Positions 44,753 to 49,905 of a DNA stretch of 49,905 nt are shown here, piece after piece. Origin of the DNA: Rhodopirellula sp. (GTDB lineage Bacteria > Planctomycetota > Planctomycetia > Pirellulales > Pirellulaceae); the NCBI GenBank assembly GCA_002698965.1, contig PAAT01000052.1:1-49905 (forward strand). Reading direction: 5' to 3'. The translations under genes and the position numbers were made by a program. The notes under the pieces were generated by a model. The model ran no database searches. It saw nothing but the letters and a program-made list of their open reading frames with translations, and had not been told where the DNA came from. Every line of letters begins with the position of its first letter. Position 1 is the first letter of the stretch.

Positions 44753-47700
44753 TTAACTCTGCCGTAACGCCTTCAAATATTGGGTGGCAATCATCTGCTC
44801 GCTTTCGTGAACTTCTCCATCGACTTCAGACAACTGGGTAATAAATTGCGTCAATTGGGCAACCACATCTTTGCTAAATGTGTTTGGCAGACGTTCAGCA
44901 ACATCCTTAACGATCACTTCAAGATCGGCTGCTTTAATCCGGTCTAGTGCCGAATCAGCTAACTGACGAACCTGCTTTCGATCTGCCAAAGGTGTGTTGG
45001 CAATGGTGAATTCAACAATGGCCTCGAATTCCTCGGATTTAATCTCACCATCGGCTGAGACCAGACTGATCAGGGCAAGCATCAATATTTCCTGCTGCGT
45101 CTCCAAAGACACCTCTTGCTGAACAGGAGGAAGAGGTATCTCCTGGTTAGAGTCGTTCGTTCCATCCCCAACTACTCCGCCTAACGCGTCCCGGAATTTT
45201 GCAATCATTGCCTCTTCCGCACTGGTAATTTTCCCATCCGATTCAGCCATGCGATTCATAACCGTTATCAATGCAAGAGCTTCTTCATTACCACTAAGAC
45301 TCTGAAGGCGTTTAGCAATTTCAGTCACGGCCTGTTTCAATCCTACCGTAGAAACCCAGGCACCTATCTTTTCGCTGAGTGCTTTGAGCTGATTCGGATC
45401 ACTGAGACCAGTAAGTGACGATGCATTTTTATAAAATCTGACAAATTCCGCCTTATCAACTTTGCTATCTTCACAAAGCACGCAGAACACGGCCGCCGCA
45501 AACAACTCGGTAGAACTCATCGTCGCCAGAACGCCATTGTCATCCTGACTTGGTGGCTGCTCAGTGTCGGCTTTCCGGTCCAGTAAGGCATTGACATCAA
45601 CTACCTGACCTTCCTGCTGCTGATCCAACTGAAAGAAACGGGCAGGTTGCATTCCCATCAGTCGTGCCAACAAAACATCCGGAAAGGTACGAATCCTAAT
45701 ATTGTGGGTTCCTGTGACCGCGTTAAATCCTGAACGTGCAAACTGCAATTGATTTTCCACTTCAACAATCCTGTTTCCCAGATTCATTACAAGCTTATCC
45801 GTCTTAATCGTAGGATACGCCTCAACCAGCACCTTAAACCGATCAAGCAAACCTCCCACTCGATCGGTCGTCGCGATATCACTTGTTATCCCATGACGCA
45901 ACTGCGCTATTTTTGTCTGAACATCCTTCTCAAATGACAACGCTGTTTTCATAATTTCTACCAAGTTGGGAATCAGATCAGCTCGTCGTTTTAAGGACAC
46001 ATTGAGATTTGCCTGGGCTCTGGAGAGCCAGGCCTTCATGAATATCAGATCATTGAAGATGAATGCAACATTGAGTACCAACAGGAACAAAACCGCAACT
46101 AAAGCACCGGCAAAATATCCAAACGGATCAAACGATGCCCCTCCGTAAAGAATAAACACAGCGCTGGCGCAAGAGGCTATCCCAATCCCGAGGTAGGTAA
46201 GGCCGGTTCTGGCATACTTCAGTAATACAGAACTTTCGTCTTGATCACTAATAACGAAATGTCTTTCCTTAGAACTATGCTCAATCGTAAGCTCTGTATC
46301 ATGAAAAGAATCCAATACTGCCGGCCCCAGAATATAAAGTTCCTGTCCTGGTTTCAACGTCCATTCGGAATACCGCAAATTACCCGTACGCTTGTAATAC
46401 GTTCGGGAAGCATCGACTTCGGCTTTCTCGGGATCGACTACGATTTGGCCGGTCTCATCTTTGAGCAAGAAGTCTGTCAATGAAACTCCGGACTCAACCG
46501 TCCGCCACTCGTATTTATCTTTATCCGTTTTGACTCGCCGCTCTTTAAGATAACGACAATAAACCACCGAGGTTCCACTGTATCTCGCGGAAATAAACTT
46601 GTCTTTTTTGAGAATCGTTCCCACTACTTCCGTAAGTCCCGGAACCACTCCTTTAACAGGTGACGTGGGAATATTCTCAATCATTCTCTTCGTTCCGAGC
46701 TTTCTGTATCCCATAAAGCCGCACAACAAAGTTCCTAAAATCCCACCAACTGCCAACAAGAGAACATAACTCATCTGAAGTACGGAACCTGTACGTACTC
46801 GCTGCGGGAAGCCGGTAAGTACCGATTGTTCCTCCGAAGACAGTAGCAATTTATCGATCGGGCCGTATCCCCCCAAAAACCTGTGCAATATATTTGTCGT
46901 CCGCGTTCTGTAGGTTTCGTAAAGTTCCACTGCGACATTCGTATCCCGTTTTAAAAGTGCCAGCCGCAGGCTTTGACTTTGCTCTTTCTTGGGCAAACTA
47001 TCTACTACTTGCTTGTAGTGTTGCACTCGCTCAAGGCCAGCATCCAATTGCGAATTCGTAACAAACATCCACTGCAAAAACAACGCCGGAGGTAGAGTTA
47101 CAAACAGTGTCAGAGAAGCCATCATGATGTGGTGTTGACCTAGCAGGTCAAACAACAATCCGACAAAGAACACAAACAGAAAAATGGCCCCCACCATCCA
47201 GAACATACTGCTCCAACCAAGCGTGCGGAGGATAGCATCTTCCCCGCGGGTAGAAATTGTGAATTTTGTGGCTAAAGGACGTTCCGTCCTCGAAATCCGA
47301 TTTATCTCGCTACGATAGGCTCCCACCACCGTTACCGTATCCACAACTAAGATGGCATACTCTGTCTCACGATATTTCCCATATCTACGATAGCCAGTCT
47401 TTTTGACTAAGCGTTCCGGTTGTCCATGGTTATTGGCTACGAAGACTTCGCCGGAAGAATCGACAAGCCGAAAATCAACTGACATCGTTTGGGAAGCGAC
47501 GGTTTTCCACGATGTATCACCTTCTGAATCCTTTACCTCCTTCTCTTTTTTCCAGTCAAAATAAACGCATGCCCGACTATTAATTTTGGTCCGCAAGGTG
47601 GCATCTTCCTGTCGAATCTTTCCCTCGACCATCGCCATTCCGTCAATCAGTCCCGCGTTATAGGCTAGCGGGGTCCGCTGCACCTCCAGAACGGATTGCA

Positions 47701-47830
47701 TTCCGGACATACTACAGCCACGAAAACCTATCGCTAGACAGAGAAATAAAACGCAGCATATGGCATTAAGGATAAACGCCGTTTGCTTTTTGCCTTGGGT
47801 ATTTGCTCGAAACAACATGTGTGAAATCAT
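44753..47830 (-). CDS. GIDE-LemA-TerB-like multi-domain membrane protein
   Basis: 1025 residues. A first membrane segment (~18-36) precedes a GIDE/BAM-like domain (~50-195: RACVYFDWKKEKEV, WKTV, DFRLVDSSGEVFV). Two more segments lie at ~206-255, and one at ~351-375. A second GIDE-like domain (~395-530) repeats the pattern (TSVVYCRYLKERRV, WRTVESG, DFLLKDETGQIVV, LKPGQELYILG). Two segments (~541-592) are followed by a LemA domain (~597-735: RAQANLNVSLKRRADLIPNL, NRIVEVENQL, LLARLMGM). The C-terminus is two TerB-like helical domains (~770-885 and ~908-1023) whose four acidic loops include ESDGKI, SADGEI and EVDGEV, likely metal sites. GIDE is the domain of the mitochondrial ligase MULAN, and LemA is a membrane protein of unknown role. 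The single-chain combination is unusual and points to envelope stress or membrane-surface signalling. Confidence 0.9.
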   Translation of the reverse strand: MISHMLFRANTQGKKQTAFILNAICCVLFLCLAIGFRGCSMSGMQSVLEVQRTPLAYNAGLIDGMAMVEGKIRQEDATLRTKINSRACVYFDWKKEKEVKDSEGDTSWKTVASQTMSVDFRLVDSSGEVFVANNHGQPERLVKKTGYRRYGKYRETEYAILVVDTVTVVGAYRSEINRISRTERPLATKFTISTRGEDAILRTLGWSSMFWMVGAIFLFVFFVGLLFDLLGQHHIMMASLTLFVTLPPALFLQWMFVTNSQLDAGLERVQHYKQVVDSLPKKEQSQSLRLALLKRDTNVAVELYETYRTRTTNILHRFLGGYGPIDKLLLSSEEQSVLTGFPQRVRTGSVLQMSYVLLLAVGGILGTLLCGFMGYRKLGTKRMIENIPTSPVKGVVPGLTEVVGTILKKDKFISARYSGTSVVYCRYLKERRVKTDKDKYEWRTVESGVSLTDFLLKDETGQIVVDPEKAEVDASRTYYKRTGNLRYSEWTLKPGQELYILGPAVLDSFHDTELTIEHSSKERHFVISDQDESSVLLKYARTGLTYLGIGIASCASAVFILYGGASFDPFGYFAGALVAVLFLLVLNVAFIFNDLIFMKAWLSRAQANLNVSLKRRADLIPNLVEIMKTALSFEKDVQTKIAQLRHGITSDIATTDRVGGLLDRFKVLVEAYPTIKTDKLVMNLGNRIVEVENQLQFARSGFNAVTGTHNIRIRTFPDVLLARLMGMQPARFFQLDQQQEGQVVDVNALLDRKADTEQPPSQDDNGVLATMSSTELFAAAVFCVLCEDSKVDKAEFVRFYKNASSLTGLSDPNQLKALSEKIGAWVSTVGLKQAVTEIAKRLQSLSGNEEALALITVMNRMAESDGKITSAEEAMIAKFRDALGGVVGDGTNDSNQEIPLPPVQQEVSLETQQEILMLALISLVSADGEIKSEEFEAIVEFTIANTPLADRKQVRQLADSALDRIKAADLEVIVKDVAERLPNTFSKDVVAQLTQFITQLSEVDGEVHESEQMIATQYLKALRQS

Positions 47831-47936
47831 ATCCCCGCTCTAATTACCAGACTTCCGTAAGGCCTGATTACACTAATTGATACCAAAAACAATTGAAAAG
47901 GGCGCCCCAATTGCGGCTCAACCAAAATACATTAAC

Positions 47937-47971
47937 GGTTTCCTTTATAAATATGACAGAATAAAGAAACC
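47937..47971 (+). promoter_or_regulatory. Inverted repeat overlapping a candidate -10 box
   Basis: GGTTTC-C-TTTAT pairs with ATAAA-GAAACC, 11 bp with a single bulged C, around a 12-nt loop. A TATAAAT (47946-47952) lies in its left arm and loop. The structure ends 29 bp before the ATG at 48001, so it is either a promoter with an operator or a structured leader. A GGGCGCCC palindrome between two CAATTG boxes lies further upstream (47890-47913). Confidence 0.35.
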
Positions 47972-48000
47972 TTAGAGCCTATTAGAAGGGGAACTGGAAA

Positions 48001-49089
48001 ATGCGGATCAACGAGTGTCAAGTTCTGCTGATTGAAATTAGTCAAACAAAACCACTCGCTCCTTATCGATCTCATATTCGCACGAGCGACTGGACAACCA
48101 AGGCCATTGTTAGACTGGGAACTGACAATGGATTAATTGGCTGGGGCGAACATAACCAGAATTTCCTGTCCCCTATCGACATCGAGAAGCAAAACCGAGA
48201 CGCCCGTGAATTCATTATCGGCTGGGATCCTTATGAATTGGAAACCTTTCATCTAAACAACCCTTTTGAACCCCGACTGCGTTGTGGGATCGAAATGGCA
48301 ATGTGGGATCTTATCGGAAAAGACAATGCCCAACCGCTCTACAAATTACTTGGCGGTAAGGTTCGAGAACGCGTTGAACTGGCAGCCTGTATGGGAATCC
48401 AGTCTTACGAACGGGCAGGGGAGATGGCTCGCTGGTATGTTGAACAAGGTTACACCGCACTAAAGACCAAGGCTGGCTCTGATGCTGACGAAGACTTCGA
48501 AATGGCCCGGGGAGTAAGGGATGCGGTCGGAGACAAATTAAAACTTCGCATCGATCCAAACCGAGCATATTCCAATGAAGAGGCTGCCGAATTAGCGATC
48601 AGACTGGAGCCCTATGAACTCGAATATTTTGAACAACCAATCATGGCAAACCCCCTCAGTGACGCCAAATGGCTGCGGGACCAGACGACAACCCCGATAG
48701 CGTTGAATGAAAGTGTCGAAGGGCCGGAGAGTGTCATCAAGATCCTGGAAGCTGATGCAGCGGAATTTATTTTGCCTGACACACATACGGCTGGAGGAAT
48801 TCTGCCCTGCGTGAAAATTGGCCATCTGGCAGAAGCTGCTGAAATACCAGTCATCATGCACTGTGGACATGATCTAGGGCTGAAAACCGCAGCGATGCTA
48901 CATATATGCTCGGCAATGCCTGCCTATAACCTGCCAAATGACTGCACCTACTACGGTCTAAGTGATGACATTCTTGAAAACATGCTTCCTATTACCGAAG
49001 GAACCATGCAGGTTCCTGAACTTCCCGGACTAGGCGTGGTAATCGATGAAGAAAAGCTGAAAAAATACGAGACAAGTAATCCCAGTTAA
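48001..49089 (+). CDS. Mandelate racemase-subgroup enolase-superfamily enzyme (probable sugar-acid dehydratase)
   Basis: 362 residues. The capping domain (~1-120) is followed by the barrel with all mandelate-racemase-type residues in order: Lys155-x-Lys157 (LKTKAG), metal ligands Asp185 (RIDPN), Glu211 (FEQP) and Glu237 (LNESV), and the dyad Asp260 (LPDTH) / His287 (MHCGH). Their spacing follows the numbering of the mandelate racemase prototype shifted by 9-10. The role is Mg2+-dependent proton abstraction alpha to a carboxylate, ending in dehydration or racemisation. The substrate is unknown; sugar-acid dehydration suits the neighbourhood. AAGGGG lies about 9 nt before the ATG. A different member of the same subgroup is cut by the left edge of the window. 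Confidence 0.93.
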   Translation: MRINECQVLLIEISQTKPLAPYRSHIRTSDWTTKAIVRLGTDNGLIGWGEHNQNFLSPIDIEKQNRDAREFIIGWDPYELETFHLNNPFEPRLRCGIEMAMWDLIGKDNAQPLYKLLGGKVRERVELAACMGIQSYERAGEMARWYVEQGYTALKTKAGSDADEDFEMARGVRDAVGDKLKLRIDPNRAYSNEEAAELAIRLEPYELEYFEQPIMANPLSDAKWLRDQTTTPIALNESVEGPESVIKILEADAAEFILPDTHTAGGILPCVKIGHLAEAAEIPVIMHCGHDLGLKTAAMLHICSAMPAYNLPNDCTYYGLSDDILENMLPITEGTMQVPELPGLGVVIDEEKLKKYETSNPS

Positions 49090-49134
49090 TATCCTCTAGG
49101 TTCCTACTATCCACTTTGAGACCGAATGGATCCA

Positions 49135-49905
49135 CTAGCCTTGGCGAACCATGAATCGGCGGAAGATTTTACCCAGCGGTGTCTCACCATTTTCCAGATT
49201 ACTAAGGACATCATCCGCTAAATCAGGAGTGATGAAACTTGGAAGGTTGCCTTCTTCTTTCCACTGACGCAATCGGTCGATTCTATCCTGAGCCAACTCT
49301 TCGGTTGTGGGCATTCCACCTTCACGGTTAATGTCAACATGGTTTACCGATTCAACACCTTCATTGGGAATAATCTGAATCTGATAGCTAAATCCCGGCC
49401 CCCACATTTTCGTGGAAGCGGCTTTCAACATCAAATTGCCGGATGCGTCCAGGGTGGGCTGCATCATAATTTTGTTGGGCCCCACCACCGTAGCGACAAC
49501 GACCATATTTTCTTCAAAATCAATTTCCGGTGTCACTTCCGTCGGATTCCATTCCGTCCATAATTCATCAAAAGCTTGCTGATCAACTATGAAATCGTGC
49601 CGATTACCGACGGACTGATAGTCACCATCCTTGACATAATCGGAGTACACTTCGAGCACCTCCGTTGGAGTTACTTCGGGCGCATTCTGGAAATCATGAC
49701 GACCATCACCAAAGCGGAAGTCGAATACTTTATATTCCCTCAACGAGCGAATCGCCCCATTGATTTCATCTGCGTTGATATATTCCGGAACAATTCCCTG
49801 ATCTACAGCCTTTCGTAATTTTTCAACGTGACGATCAACCTGTTCCTTAGTTATCTCTTCTTTAGGAAGGTAATCTTCCCAACGATAGTCTTTACGTTTC
49901 TCGTG
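49135..49905 (-). CDS. Protein with PrcB-like domain, 5' truncated by window edge
   Basis: The frame is open to the right edge, so the 256 residues seen are the C-terminal part. The TTG at 49743 is internal and not the start. The upstream part is charged and helical (KEQVDRHVEKLRKA), then comes FDFRFGDGRHDF. The segment ~125-215 (DQQAFDELWTEWNP, PEIDFEENMVVVATVVG, WGPGFSYQIQII) follows the strand and helix order of PrcB_C domains (helix ending in W, then P-x-DF-x-x-x-M-V). These domains occur in surface proteins and in a protease-complex partner. The remaining C-terminus (~215-256) is charged. The function is not certain, and the N-terminal part is needed. Confidence 0.75.
   Translation of the reverse strand, partial: HEKRKDYRWEDYLPKEEITKEQVDRHVEKLRKAVDQGIVPEYINADEINGAIRSLREYKVFDFRFGDGRHDFQNAPEVTPTEVLEVYSDYVKDGDYQSVGNRHDFIVDQQAFDELWTEWNPTEVTPEIDFEENMVVVATVVGPNKIMMQPTLDASGNLMLKAASTKMWGPGFSYQIQIIPNEGVESVNHVDINREGGMPTTEELAQDRIDRLRQWKEEGNLPSFITPDLADDVLSNLENGETPLGKIFRRFMVRQG

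Noticed and set aside
49135..49743. Complete 202-residue gene starting at TTG 49743
   Set aside because: The frame stays open to the window edge with continuous protein-like sequence, so the TTG is internal and the gene is truncated.

Overview
The window is chromosomal DNA from a member of the Planctomycetota, most likely a marine or aquatic Pirellulales/Planctomycetales-type organism. This rests on gene families seen almost only in that phylum: cytochrome-c/DUF1549/DUF1553 proteins (two), Tat-exported DUF1501 proteins (two), a TIGR02604/TIGR02603-type membrane-bound dehydrogenase with a terminal CxxCH site, three sulfatases, and a giant surface protease with an LEPR-type N-terminus and dockerin-like tail. 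Base composition looks even (near 50% GC). I see no tRNA, rRNA, CRISPR array, IS element or phage gene. Both edge genes run off the window.

Layout. (a) 1-5604: the 3' end of an enolase-superfamily dehydratase gene (+), then a secreted metallo-beta-lactamase-fold hydrolase and a glycerophosphodiesterase (both -). The latter is divergent, across a perfect 10+10 bp palindrome, from a large heme-binding dehydrogenase (+). (b) 5598-11025: a tight four-gene minus-strand operon of ABC ATPase, short FtsX-like permease, tandem metallo-beta-lactamase protein and an unknown secreted protein. (c) 11140-17137: a plus-strand operon of PSD1-type cytochrome protein, DUF1501 protein and sulfatase, facing a sulfatase plus PQQ-propeller pair on the minus strand (17162-19946). 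(d) 20159-22471: an unknown secreted protein followed by a lipoprotein. (e) 22576-24532: a 2-hydroxyacid dehydrogenase and a Gfo/Idh oxidoreductase. (f) 25003-28320: two adjacent membrane proteins sharing an N-terminal domain I do not recognise. (g) 28420-35466: a PQQ-type sugar dehydrogenase fused to three heme sites, and a subtilisin-like surface protein. (h) 35832-41531: a sulfatase with a clear terminator, facing a DUF1549/1553, DUF1501, WD40 operon. (i) 41597-44733: a zinc-ribbon membrane protein, then a divergent barrel-aldolase-like / PfkB-kinase pair. (j) 44753-49905: a 1025-residue GIDE-LemA-TerB-like membrane fusion, a complete mandelate-racemase-type enzyme and a truncated gene with a PrcB-like domain.

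How they work together (inference): most genes fit breakdown of sulfated or otherwise complex sugars. Sulfatases, sugar dehydrogenases with attached c-type hemes, sugar-acid dehydratases, Gfo/Idh and hydroxyacid dehydrogenases, and a kinase/aldolase pair could form stages from periplasmic desulfation and oxidation to cytoplasmic sugar-acid catabolism. The genes least explained by known families are the GIDE-LemA-TerB fusion, the paired membrane proteins with the shared N-terminal domain, and the tandem metallo-beta-lactamase/ABC operon.
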